DNA of 64,000 bases, from positions 1 to 64,000 of the forward strand of contig NZ_LAPV01000134.1 in the NCBI RefSeq assembly GCF_000971275.1, given 5' to 3'. The translations under genes and the position numbers were made by a program. Shown in pieces: positions 6,893 through 14,793 of the stretch. The stretch is from Devosia psychrophila (lineage in GTDB: Bacteria; Pseudomonadota; Alphaproteobacteria; Rhizobiales; Devosiaceae). Numbering within the stretch: the stretch's first letter is position 1; the number at the start of each line of letters is the position of its first letter. The notes under the pieces are model-generated. The model was not told where the DNA came from. It searched no databases and saw nothing but the letters and a program-made list of their open reading frames with translations.

Positions 6893-7753
6893 CTAGTGAG
6901 ACATCAGTACGGGCAGACGAAGCCCGCGCAGGATCGTGCGTGTGGCGCCGCCCAGGACGAATTCCTGCAGTCTGTTGTGGCCGTAGGCGCCCATGACCAG
7001 CAGATCGGCGTCCAGGCTTGCTGCGACAGCCTGTAACGTGTCGCCGATGGGAGACTTTCCGCGCAGGCGAGTGATGTGTTTGGCCTTGATGCCATGGCGA
7101 GCGAAAAACTTGAGAATGCCGTCCGTATTCGAGACCGGCTTGTCGTCGTCCACGGTCAGCAGATGGACCGTGTCGGCTTGCTTCAGGATCGGGACAGCAT
7201 CCCGGATGCTTCTGGCTGCCGCGCGCCCGCCATCCCACGCCACCAAAACGATAAGCGGGATGGCCCGCTGTTCGGCGACAGGTATCGCTGGCTCGGTTGC
7301 CGGAATGACCATGACCGCACCCCCTGTCTCGAAGATAAGTGCCTCAGTTTCCGCAAGCCTCTGTGGGTCGCTGGTATCGAGGATGCTGATCGTCAGGTCA
7401 TGGCAGCGCGCAGCGGGAAACAGGTCGTCCGCGAATCCTTCTGGTCGGGAGCGGATCGTCTGTAATTCGATCGGCACGGCCAAGCGATCTGCGCGGTCCT
7501 GCATCCATTCCCGGATTTCTCTCACCCTGTCGCGGCTCCGGGCCTCGGCCTCGCCGGCCAGGCGCGATACGCCCAGGACTGCTTCGCCGACTGCGCTGTG
7601 TATAGGAGTAATGTCGACTTCTTGTACGACGGCGGTCACGCCAGCGCCGAATCTGGACGCCATGGCCAGGGCGCTCCCAAGTCCCAGTTTCGTCGTCGGA
7701 TCGGGATAGGTGGCGACGGGCAAGAGGAAAAGAAGACGGGCGTTCTGTTCCAT
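6893..7753 (-). CDS. Tandem-domain universal stress protein
   Basis: A 286-residue UspA-family protein with two USP folds (about residues 1-140 and 155-286). The second half has the ATP-binding signature MGAYGHNRLQEFVLGGATR near the C-terminus, the usual G-x2-G-x9-G-S/T pattern. The first half lacks it. USPs of this type are induced under oxygen limitation, starvation and stationary phase. The start codon follows the stop of the upstream bactofilin-like gene by one base, so translation is probably coupled. No frameshift is seen. Confidence 0.85.
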   Translation of the reverse strand: MEQNARLLFLLPVATYPDPTTKLGLGSALAMASRFGAGVTAVVQEVDITPIHSAVGEAVLGVSRLAGEAEARSRDRVREIREWMQDRADRLAVPIELQTIRSRPEGFADDLFPAARCHDLTISILDTSDPQRLAETEALIFETGGAVMVIPATEPAIPVAEQRAIPLIVLVAWDGGRAAARSIRDAVPILKQADTVHLLTVDDDKPVSNTDGILKFFARHGIKAKHITRLRGKSPIGDTLQAVAASLDADLLVMGAYGHNRLQEFVLGGATRTILRGLRLPVLMSH

Positions 7754-7754
7754 T

Positions 7755-8390
7755 TCAGACCCCGGCGCTCAATGGGGTGGCCGCCGGAATGCGATTGCTT
7801 TTCCTGGATGTCCATCGCCTGCTCATCATGATGGCCAAGGCACCGAAGCCGAAGACCAGCAGTACCAAAATCAGCAGCCAGCCGATGAAGGGCAGCATTC
7901 CGAATACCCGGGCCGCAGGGCCGAACGTGGGGGTCTCCCCATAGAAGCTGAAATCTCCCTCGACGGCCTGGTCGAGCATAAAATCCTTCGCGGTGACGAG
8001 TGCCGATCCGGCAACTGGCGTCGCCAGAATGACCGTGCCGCCTGCCAATCGAACATTGTCCGAAACCGGACTGGTCGAACGCACTGTCACGGTGTTTCCC
8101 CCGGCCGTGAGATCGCCCCAACGGCTGTCGTGGCTTGCACTGAAAAAGCCCGCAACATCGGCGCCGACATCTACGTTGAAGCCGGCAAGATGCGCGTCTC
8201 CCGAAAGGGCACCTGAGAGGGTAACTTCGTGGCCCACGGCAAACGTGTCCTGCTGAACAGGCGCGGCAACGGCAAAGACCTGCCCAGCGGCGAACTCGTC
8301 GCCGCCGAACGATGGCCTTGCTTCATCGGCCAGCGCCGGCAACAAACCGATCAAGATGCAAATCCATATCAGAGTGCCGAACGTTTTCAT
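7755..8390 (-). CDS. Bactofilin-like secreted/membrane protein
   Basis: A 211-residue protein with an N-terminal signal peptide (about residues 1-21, ending LLPALA), a central beta-helical region of short repeats typical of polymer-forming (bactofilin-like) proteins (GALSGDAHLAGFNVDVGADVAG), and a C-terminal membrane segment (about 174-194, FIGWLLILVLLVFGFGALAI) with a basic tail. Relatives I know are longer between the repeats and the membrane segment, so an internal deletion near residue 170 is possible. It is the first gene of the minus-strand operon, about 53 bases from a perfect FNR box. The ATG at 8390 starts a clear signal peptide. Confidence 0.6.
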   Translation of the reverse strand: MKTFGTLIWICILIGLLPALADEARPSFGGDEFAAGQVFAVAAPVQQDTFAVGHEVTLSGALSGDAHLAGFNVDVGADVAGFFSASHDSRWGDLTAGGNTVTVRSTSPVSDNVRLAGGTVILATPVAGSALVTAKDFMLDQAVEGDFSFYGETPTFGPAARVFGMLPFIGWLLILVLLVFGFGALAIMMSRRWTSRKSNRIPAATPLSAGV

Positions 8391-8442
8391 CGCAATGTTC
8401 CCTCGGGTCGCAGGGATTATGACGCATTGGAAGGATCCAGTT

Positions 8443-8456
8443 TTGATCCGTATCAA
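8443..8456. promoter_or_regulatory. Perfect FNR/FixK box TTGAT-CCGT-ATCAA
   Basis: The site matches the FNR consensus at all ten defined positions. It lies in the 137-base divergent region between the bactofilin-like/USP/BON operon (minus, start 8390) and the beta-CASP RNase gene (plus, start 8528). Its place suggests control of both. The regulator at 1118-1921 has the matching E-x2-S-R recognition residues. Confidence 0.8.
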
Positions 8457-8527
8457 CATACAGGTCGCGCTGTGCCCCTATTGTTCAGGCAAATCCACGT
8501 CCCGCATGTCGGAGCCTTAAGGATACC

Positions 8528-10111
8528 ATGAACCCAGAACTACACTTTCACGGCGCCGCCCACGGTGTGACCGGGTCATGTTTTTTGATCAAGTTGGCTG
8601 GGAAACAGTTTCTGGTCGATTGCGGTCTGTTCCAGGGATCGAATTCCGAGCGTGAACTCAACGCTCAGGATTTCCCGTTCACCCCGTCGACGATCGATGC
8701 AGTCATCCTTACCCATGCCCACATTGACCACAGCGGCCTTCTGCCGAAATTGGTCAAGGATGGCTTTACCGGCCCAATCTACGCGACTAAGGCAACCATC
8801 GACCTCTGCTCCGTCATGTTGCCGGACTCCGGCTACATTCAAGAGGCCGAAGCTGATCGGCGAAGCCGCAGAGGCAAACGCAGCGGGCGCAGCGACGTCG
8901 TGCCCATCTACACGGCTGCGGATGCCACTGTGTGTCTGGTTCAGTTCCGCCCCATCGCATACGAGGAATGGCTGGAAGTCGTACTCGGTGCGCGTGCGCG
9001 TTTCTGGAATGCGGGCCACATGTTGGGCTCTGCCTCGATCGAACTGGAGCTGGGCGCGGGGCAGGGCAACATACGCATCCTTTTTTCAGGCGACATTGGA
9101 CCGGCCGGCAAACTGCTGCAGCCCGATCCTTTAGCCCCAAGCGGCTTTGACTATGTCGTCTGCGAGTCTACGTATGGCGCCAAAGATAGGCCGGAGACGA
9201 CATTGCAGGGACGTAGAGAGATTCTATGCGCGGAGGTCCTCGACGCCGTGCGACGGGGCGGCGCGCTGCTCATTCCCTCCTTCGCGGTCGAGCGCGCGCA
9301 AGAGGTCTTGGTGGATCTTTTTTGGCTGATCGAGCAGTCTCGACTGCCCGCTTTTCCCATTTACATAGACTCGCCGCTGGCCAGCAGAGCGACCGGCGTG
9401 TTCAAACGCCATGCAGATGAAATGGACGAGGGCGCGACGCTTGTCCGAGCGCTGACCTCCACCAACGTGAAGTTCACGCAAAGCGTCGAGGAGAGCATTG
9501 CGCTCGACGGCATAACAGGCTTCCATACGGTGATCGCGGCTAGTGGCATGTGCGATGCCGGCAGAATTCGTCACCGCCTGAAAAGCTGGCTCTGGCGGCC
9601 AGAAGCAACCGTACTCTTCGTCGGTTTCCAAGCCGCAGGTACGTTGGGCCGCGTGATCCTCGACGGTGCCCCTTCCGTTCGCATTCACGGCGAGGCCATA
9701 GCGGTCAAAGCTGCCATCCGCAGTATCGATCTCTATTCGGGACACGCGGACGGCCCGGAGTTGCTCGAGTGGATCAAACGCAGGCGGCCGGTCGCACAAG
9801 ATGTCTTCCTCGTGCATGGTGAAGATGTGGGCATCGACGGGATGAAGGCGCGTCTCGTCGGAATTGGATTAAAGGGTGAGGTGGTCGCTCCACATTTGGA
9901 CGATGCCTTCGCCCTGACGAAGTCGGGTGCCGTCGAAATTGCCGTATCCGGGATCAGAAGCGGACAACAGGCGAAGATCGGCAGGCGAGACGCCGACAAC
10001 GACCTTTCGGAACTACTGCTGGATATTGGCGACGCGATAGACGCCGCAGCAGACGATAGATCCAGAGGTGTGATCGTGCGCCGATTGAGGCAGGCCTTAT
10101 CCGAGAAGTGA
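8528..10111 (+). CDS. Metallo-beta-lactamase / beta-CASP ribonuclease
   Basis: A 527-residue protein of the CPSF73-like beta-CASP family of zinc-dependent RNA nucleases. The metallo-beta-lactamase motifs are present: HAHIDHSG (about residue 62), NAGHMLGSAS (about 161) and FSGDIG (about 183). The beta-CASP motifs are STYGAKDR, SPLASR with ASGMCDAGRIRHRLK, and SGHAD as the last zinc ligand. About 60 extra residues follow the last motif. It is complete, with AAGGATACC before the ATG. Such proteins cut or trim RNA; pairing with an eRF1-like gene across an FNR-controlled promoter suggests RNA control in low oxygen, which is inference. Confidence 0.9.
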   Translation: MNPELHFHGAAHGVTGSCFLIKLAGKQFLVDCGLFQGSNSERELNAQDFPFTPSTIDAVILTHAHIDHSGLLPKLVKDGFTGPIYATKATIDLCSVMLPDSGYIQEAEADRRSRRGKRSGRSDVVPIYTAADATVCLVQFRPIAYEEWLEVVLGARARFWNAGHMLGSASIELELGAGQGNIRILFSGDIGPAGKLLQPDPLAPSGFDYVVCESTYGAKDRPETTLQGRREILCAEVLDAVRRGGALLIPSFAVERAQEVLVDLFWLIEQSRLPAFPIYIDSPLASRATGVFKRHADEMDEGATLVRALTSTNVKFTQSVEESIALDGITGFHTVIAASGMCDAGRIRHRLKSWLWRPEATVLFVGFQAAGTLGRVILDGAPSVRIHGEAIAVKAAIRSIDLYSGHADGPELLEWIKRRRPVAQDVFLVHGEDVGIDGMKARLVGIGLKGEVVAPHLDDAFALTKSGAVEIAVSGIRSGQQAKIGRRDADNDLSELLLDIGDAIDAAADDRSRGVIVRRLRQALSEK

Positions 10112-10548
10112 TTTGGTTGTTTCGATAAGGGCTCACGTGTCAGGGTTGCATTCAATCATACAAATGCGCGAAGTGCTATTACCGGCACGAATTAACATGA
10201 CGCGACACTTGACACGCAAAACCTGCCGCCACACTGAAGTCTAAGTTCGCTTAATATGCGGTCTGGAACGCGTGACCACGCCATGGACTATGTGTCGGCA
10301 ACTATCACGCGGTCGTTTCCAAAGGCTGCCTGACCGTTACCGGCCCCGTTTGCGCAAGTCTCGATGAGACAACAAATCTATGTCTGTGCGGGTGAGGGCG
10401 CACGCCGGGAGCATGAACCGGGGTACGAGGAGTGAACCGATTTCAGAAGATTGCTGTGCATCCACTCGTTGGCATTTCAGAAAATTGAGCTGACGCTGCT
10501 TGGGGTCTTGCATAAGCCCTTGGTGTCCAATAGTTACTGCGGACGTGA
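10112..10548. other. Gene-free stretch between the stress island and tRNA-Cys
   Basis: No frame with a convincing ribosome site or family match was found on either strand. It marks the change from accessory stress genes to the core chromosome. I see no direct repeat of the tRNA end, insertion sequence or terminator in it. Confidence 0.6.
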
Positions 10549-10622
10549 GGCCTCGTGGCGGAGTGGTGACGCAGCGGATTGCAAATCCGCGTACTCCGGT
10601 TCAATTCCGGACGAGGCCTCCA
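10549..10622 (+). tRNA. tRNA-Cys (anticodon GCA)
   Basis: GGCCTCG (10549-10555) pairs with CGAGGCC (10612-10618) as the acceptor stem. The anticodon loop TTGCAAA has the GCA anticodon within a GGAT/ATCC stem. The T-arm reads CCGG-TTCAATT-CCGG. The discriminator base is T, a hallmark of tRNA-Cys, and the CCA end is encoded. Confidence 0.97.
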
Positions 10623-10711
10623 ATAATCTCAAATCGTCAGAATGGCCTATCATTCCTGCCCGTGAAGCGCGCTCTTCGCCCGCAAATGGTGCCGTCGCTG
10701 CACGCTCGGCA

Positions 10712-10906
10712 CTAGCCCTTGTACGCAGCGATCCGCTTCACCGCCGCCGGAACATTGCCCGGGTGTTGCATGGCGAGTGTGGCTAATGCGCAGGTTTCGC
10801 CCGGTAACAGTGGGACGACTTCGTCGGGTCGGGTCGGGTCGGGTCGGGTAGAGATGGTGGACATCCAGTTCGAGGCCGCGAGCACGCGGCTTGCTGCGGT
10901 GCGCAT
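10712..10906 (-). CDS. Small hypothetical protein containing a 5-bp tandem repeat
   Basis: A 64-residue frame supported mainly by a very strong ribosome site (GAGGAG, then six bases, then ATG). No domain is recognised. The middle, TRPDPTRPDE, is encoded by five copies of a 5-base unit, so gain or loss of one unit would shift the frame. The C-terminal part (LPGETCALATLAMQHPGNV) is mildly hydrophobic with one Cys. It could be a real orphan gene or a chance frame. Confidence 0.4.
   Translation of the reverse strand: MRTAASRVLAASNWMSTISTRPDPTRPDEVVPLLPGETCALATLAMQHPGNVPAAVKRIAAYKG
10824..10848. repeat. Pentanucleotide tandem repeat (TCGGG x5)
   Basis: Five exact head-to-tail copies of TCGGG on the plus strand. 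They lie inside the small minus-strand frame at 10712-10906. Five-base units are prone to slippage and change reading frame when copy number changes. Confidence 0.9.
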
Positions 10907-11133
10907 CGAATTCCTCCTCACCGTTTGGAGCAACGGACGCAGGGGGCAGGGTGGTTCGCGCGCCGGGGTCTGTAGTAAAGCGGGCGGTAGTGCCCGTTCT
11001 CAGCTTGCGCCGATATCGTGGCATGGCTGCCATGCCGCCCCAAATTGTCGCGGATGCCCGTCGCTACTTGTCATCACGGTGGCCGATCGATATTCACGTC
11101 CGGCATAGGGTTGGCGGGCAGGGCAGTTGCTTC

Positions 11134-11790
11134 ATGGTCGATTTTGATCGCGCACGGCAGGTGATGGTTGATGGCCAGTTGCGTGCCGGCGGCGTTACCG
11201 ATGAGCGCCTTCTGGCCCAGATGAGCCGCTTGCCGCGTGAACTTTTCGTGCCGGAACCGCGCCGCAATCTCGCCTATTTCGATGACCTGCATTGGCTGGG
11301 CGAGCCGGGTTCCCGGCGCTTCATGCCTGCACCGGCAACACTTGCCAAGCTGCTGAAGCTGGCCGAAGTCGCCGCGGGCGATGCCGTTCTCGATCTCGGC
11401 GCGGGCACTGGCTATGCCACCGCAATTCTCGCAGGCCTCGCCGCAACGGTGGTCGGCCTCGAGCAGGATGCCGCGCTTGCTGCCAGCGCCAACGCCAATC
11501 TGGCTACCTTGGGCATAGCCAATGCCAGCGTGGTCACCGGCACGGTAGATCAATTTGGGCCGGCCCGTTTCGACGTCATCATTGCGCAAGGTATGCTTGA
11601 TAGTATCCCCGCAGCATTCTTCGATGTTTTGAAGGACGGTGGCAGCTTGGTGGCGCTGGTGCGCACTGGTCCCGTTGGTCTCGCGACGGTTTTTAGCAAG
11701 TCGGGTGGCCATGTTGCCGCGCGGCGAGAGTTCAATGCCTGGCTGCCGCCGCTGTTCGGCGCGCTGCGCCATGAGGAATTTATATTCTGA
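11134..11790 (+). CDS. PCMT-family protein (protein-L-isoaspartate O-methyltransferase-like)
   Basis: A 218-residue SAM-dependent methyltransferase of the PCMT fold. It starts ARQVMVDGQLRAGGVTD and has the SAM-binding loop AVLDLGAGTGYATAILA at about residues 85-101. This PCMT branch commonly precedes tolC in rhizobia-like genomes, and tolC follows here after 133 bases. PCMT enzymes repair isoaspartyl residues, but the canonical active-site context (S-Q-P) is not seen: the equivalent region reads RRFMPAPATLAKLL, so the substrate may differ. An upstream extension of the frame to 10891 looks non-coding; the ATG at 11134 fits the family start. Confidence 0.8.
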   Translation: MVDFDRARQVMVDGQLRAGGVTDERLLAQMSRLPRELFVPEPRRNLAYFDDLHWLGEPGSRRFMPAPATLAKLLKLAEVAAGDAVLDLGAGTGYATAILAGLAATVVGLEQDAALAASANANLATLGIANASVVTGTVDQFGPARFDVIIAQGMLDSIPAAFFDVLKDGGSLVALVRTGPVGLATVFSKSGGHVAARREFNAWLPPLFGALRHEEFIF

Positions 11791-11923
11791 TCTGCGAGTA
11801 GCCGGTGTTGCCCGTCGGGCACGGAGCTAGACAAATCGCACTTTAGAGTTCTGTGGGATTGCCGCGGCAGTTGTGTACCCCATGTGCCGGGCTTAGAGTT
11901 TTGGGGTTCCTTGGAGTCGGCCG

Positions 11924-13303
11924 ATGGGTTTGCGCGTAAATTTGATCGTCAGTGCGCTGGCGCTTGGTCTGGCTGCCATCTCGGTTGGGGGCGTCCAGGC
12001 GCAGTCGATCACCCAGGCATTGACCATTGCCTACGACCACGCGCCTGAGCTGCAGGCTGCTTTGCTCGATGCCAAGTCATCTGCGGAAGACGTGGCGTTG
12101 GCCAATGCGGGAAAGAGGCCGACGATTGGCGCATCGGTGGGCGGCACCTATGCCTGGAGCGCCGGGCAGGCGGGCGTCGGCAATCCAAATGGCAATTTTT
12201 CGGATAGCGCCACCTATACGGCCGGGGTCTCCTATAGTCAGACCATTTTCGACAATTACAAGACCGATGCCCGGATTGAAGCCGCTCGCGCCGGCGCTGA
12301 AGCTGCTGAGCATCAGATTCGCAACACCGAGCAGAATGTTCTCCTGTCGGTGGTGCAGGCCTATATGTCTGTTTTAAGCGGGCGCCAGCTCGTTGCCTTG
12401 CGCCAGGAAAATACCAGCTTCTTCCAGGCCCAGCTCCAGTCGTCTCAGGATCGTCTGGAAGTAGGCGAGGGCACCCGCATCGACGTTGCCCAGGCCCAGG
12501 CGCGCCTCGCCCAAGGCGATGCCACTTATCGGGCCGCCTTGAGTTCACTTGAAATTAGCCAGGCCACCTTCCAGCGCTATGTCGGCGCGGCTCCGCAAAG
12601 TCTTAGCGCATCGCACAATTATGGCCGGCTCATCCCCAATAGCTTGCAGACGGCGATAGCCGAAGCTGAGGCTGGGCATCCGGCTATTCTGCTAGCCAAA
12701 GCTTCTATCCGTGCTGCTCAGGCCGGCAGCGACGCTGCGGATTCCGAGTTTGGACCCAACGCTTCGATTTCCGGCGATGTTGGTACCGGCATCAATTCGG
12801 TCAGCGGCTCAAGAGGAATCAGTGGCACTCTTGGCTTCAAGATAACCGTGCCAATCTATGCCGGTGGAGCCATCGGCGCCGGCGTTCGCAAAGCGAATAT
12901 CGAGCAGATCAAGTCCGAAGTGAACGCTATGTCGGCCTATGACCAGGTCCGCGAAGCTGTCATTTCGGCCTGGGCCGGCATGCAGAGCGCCGATGCGCAA
13001 ATTGCTGCCGCGACTGCTGGCGTTTCCGCTGGCACTACCGTACTCGACGGCGTCATCCAGGAACGTGACCTCGGCAGCCGCACTACGCTCGACGTGCTGA
13101 ACTCTCAGGCTGAGTTGACCACGGCCCGCGAAGCGCTAATCAACGCATCGACCAATAAGGTGGTAGCGACTTTTTCTCTGCTGGCCGCCATCGGGCATCT
13201 TACCGCTCCCGATCTTGGCCTTGACGTCGAGGTCAAATCGGCGGTGCGCTACAATCAAGCCGTCGAAGATGTGTGGCAGGAGTTGCGCACCGTCGCCGAA
13301 TAA
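11924..13303 (+). CDS. tolC: TolC family outer-membrane efflux channel
   Basis: A 459-residue protein with a signal peptide (about residues 1-26, cleaved after VQAQ) and the duplicated helical plan of TolC-type outer-membrane factors (SYSQTIFDNYKTDARIEAAR in the first half, ITVPIYAGGAIGAGVRKANI in the second). Family members form trimers that let type I secretion systems and RND or ABC pumps discharge through the outer membrane. Length is normal and no defects are seen. A strong hairpin terminator follows. The symbol reflects family and genomic position; the partner pump is not next to it. Confidence 0.9.
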   Translation: MGLRVNLIVSALALGLAAISVGGVQAQSITQALTIAYDHAPELQAALLDAKSSAEDVALANAGKRPTIGASVGGTYAWSAGQAGVGNPNGNFSDSATYTAGVSYSQTIFDNYKTDARIEAARAGAEAAEHQIRNTEQNVLLSVVQAYMSVLSGRQLVALRQENTSFFQAQLQSSQDRLEVGEGTRIDVAQAQARLAQGDATYRAALSSLEISQATFQRYVGAAPQSLSASHNYGRLIPNSLQTAIAEAEAGHPAILLAKASIRAAQAGSDAADSEFGPNASISGDVGTGINSVSGSRGISGTLGFKITVPIYAGGAIGAGVRKANIEQIKSEVNAMSAYDQVREAVISAWAGMQSADAQIAAATAGVSAGTTVLDGVIQERDLGSRTTLDVLNSQAELTTAREALINASTNKVVATFSLLAAIGHLTAPDLGLDVEVKSAVRYNQAVEDVWQELRTVAE

Positions 13304-13331
13304 AACGCTATCTGCCCGTCTTATTCCATCC

Positions 13332-13364
13332 CTTGTGGCCGGGTCATTCCCGGCCACAAGTTTT
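13332..13364 (+). terminator. Rho-independent terminator after tolC
   Basis: A perfect 12-bp stem (CTTGTGGCCGGG pairing with CCCGGCCACAAG) with loop TCATT is followed by TTTT, 28 bases after the tolC stop codon. Confidence 0.9.
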
Positions 13365-13492
13365 AGTGGAAGACGCTTGTGCGGCCTGTCCTATTTGTCG
13401 CCGCTACGGTTAAGGTGGTGGTAACGAATCAGGGCAGTCGCGTTGGCGGATGATTGCAAGCTGGTTTGGGCGCGCATGAGTAAGAGGCACTG

Positions 13493-14242
13493 ATGAACAA
13501 GCCGGCACCCAAAGAACCATCGATGGACGAAATCCTGTCGTCGATTCGGCAAATCATCGCCGATGACGATGCCGCAGGGGTGCCACGGCGACCCAGCATT
13601 CAGGCGGCCGCGCCGCCGATGCAGGCAACGCCCGCTCGCCAGGCGGGCTCGCTGGATCGCGACCTGAGCGACATGCTTGATGATATCGAGCCGCTCGCAC
13701 TGTCGGCCGCGCAGATCGTCGACAAGGAAGACGATGATATCGGTGGCTTCAGCTTTGACTCGATCCTGGCCGACACCGCCGCCGATGACGAACCTATGCT
13801 GGCCGCTGCGCCGCAGCTGGTCGAGCCGGAAGATATTGCCTTTGACCTCAGTGATGTCGAAGAAGAGGAAGACGATCTTCCTTCGTTTGATCCGCCGCCG
13901 CTTGCCAGGTCCGTGCCGGCTCCCGAGCCTGAGCCAGAGCCGGTGTTTGCGCCGCGCATTGTCCCTGCGCCCGAGCCAGTCGCTCAGGTTCAGGCCGCGC
14001 CGCTGCCCGATCCGAAACTGTCCAGTGACATGGCTGATCAGTTGCTCGAGCCGGCCACCCAGGCCGCCGTGCGCAGCTCGATTACCCGGCTCAATGGCCT
14101 CGGCAACACCGGCGCCACTATCGAATCACTGATGCGCGACATGCTTCGCCCGATGCTCAAGGAATGGCTGGATGAAAATCTGCCATCGGTGGTCGAGCGC
14201 ATGGTCGAAAAAGAAATCGCCCGCGTCTCCCGCGGCGAGTAA
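13493..14242 (+). CDS. PopZ-like polar organising protein (DUF2497)
   Basis: A 249-residue acidic, proline-rich protein. The N-terminal helix (SMDEILSSIRQIIADD, about residues 10-25) and the C-terminal helical domain (about 190-249; LRPMLKEWLDENLPSVVERM) are the two conserved ends of the DUF2497/PopZ family. The middle is low-complexity and rich in Asp, Glu and Pro. PopZ self-assembles into a pole-localised hub that anchors the chromosome origin and cell-cycle proteins in alphaproteobacteria. Position just before valS is typical. AAGAGG lies before the ATG. Confidence 0.85.
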   Translation: MNKPAPKEPSMDEILSSIRQIIADDDAAGVPRRPSIQAAAPPMQATPARQAGSLDRDLSDMLDDIEPLALSAAQIVDKEDDDIGGFSFDSILADTAADDEPMLAAAPQLVEPEDIAFDLSDVEEEEDDLPSFDPPPLARSVPAPEPEPEPVFAPRIVPAPEPVAQVQAAPLPDPKLSSDMADQLLEPATQAAVRSSITRLNGLGNTGATIESLMRDMLRPMLKEWLDENLPSVVERMVEKEIARVSRGE

Positions 14243-14267
14243 TCCAGAACATAGCCAATGCCAGTCT

Positions 14268-14294
14268 AAAACCCTCGAGTTCGCCCGGGGTTTT
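14268..14294. terminator. Probable bidirectional terminator between convergent genes
   Basis: AAAACCC pairs with GGGTTTT across a 13-base loop between the popZ-like gene (plus) and the small secreted-protein gene (minus). The stem is short but has an A-run on one side and a T-run on the other. Confidence 0.5.
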
Positions 14295-14310
14295 GCGTAT
14301 CCGGGCCTGC

Positions 14311-14610
14311 CTAGAGCATCGGCTGCACCACCGGCGGCACATAGACCGGCGGCGGCACGTATCTGGGCAATGCGTCCATACGCTGTTGCAACTGCATGTC
14401 CTGAAACCGCCGCTCCGTTGCGTCGATATCGAATTCCAGTTTTCGCAGTCGAGTCTCGGCGGCTACTTCATTCTGAAGGCAGACGATACGCTGCTGATTG
14501 CCACGGATTTCCTCGGCCGTTGTACCGCCCATCTCGGGCGGGCAAGCTGCCATTACTCCAGAGGTGCCAAGGAGCACGAGTGCGAAAAAGCTATGGGCAA
14601 TCAGTTTCAT
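14311..14610 (-). CDS. Small secreted protein, unknown function
   Basis: A 99-residue protein with a signal peptide (about residues 1-22, ending GVMAA) followed by Cys23. The mature part is a charged helix likely to form a coiled coil (QQRIVCLQNEVAAETRLRKL, then RRFQDMQLQQRMD) and ends in a proline-rich tail (YVPPPVYVPPVVQ). The two mature cysteines could form a disulfide in the periplasm. The Ala-Ala-Cys junction is not a clear lipobox. No family is recognised. Convergent with the popZ-like gene. Confidence 0.65.
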   Translation of the reverse strand: MKLIAHSFFALVLLGTSGVMAACPPEMGGTTAEEIRGNQQRIVCLQNEVAAETRLRKLEFDIDATERRFQDMQLQQRMDALPRYVPPPVYVPPVVQPML

Positions 14611-14793
14611 CTACCGATGGGACGCGAACCAAGCCATGGATGCAAATCAAAATCGCGCCATCCGCCACGCCGCCGGTCACCCATGCGCACTTGCCATTGA
14701 CCCCGCACCCCGCATTTGATTGAAGTCTGCCAACCTGTTTATCCGGCCCGCCAAGTCATCTGCCTGGCGGGTCAATGCTGTTGCGAGTGACCT

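Noticed and set aside
10549-10622. tRNA-Cys as the attachment site of the stress island
   Set aside because: The island lies at the 5' side of the tRNA, no second copy of its 3' end was seen, and no integrase is present.
14747-14771. T-box or leader attenuator before valS
   Set aside because: Only a single CCCGCCA/TGGCGGG stem is present, without the T-box bulge sequence or specifier loop; T-boxes are also not expected in alphaproteobacteria.
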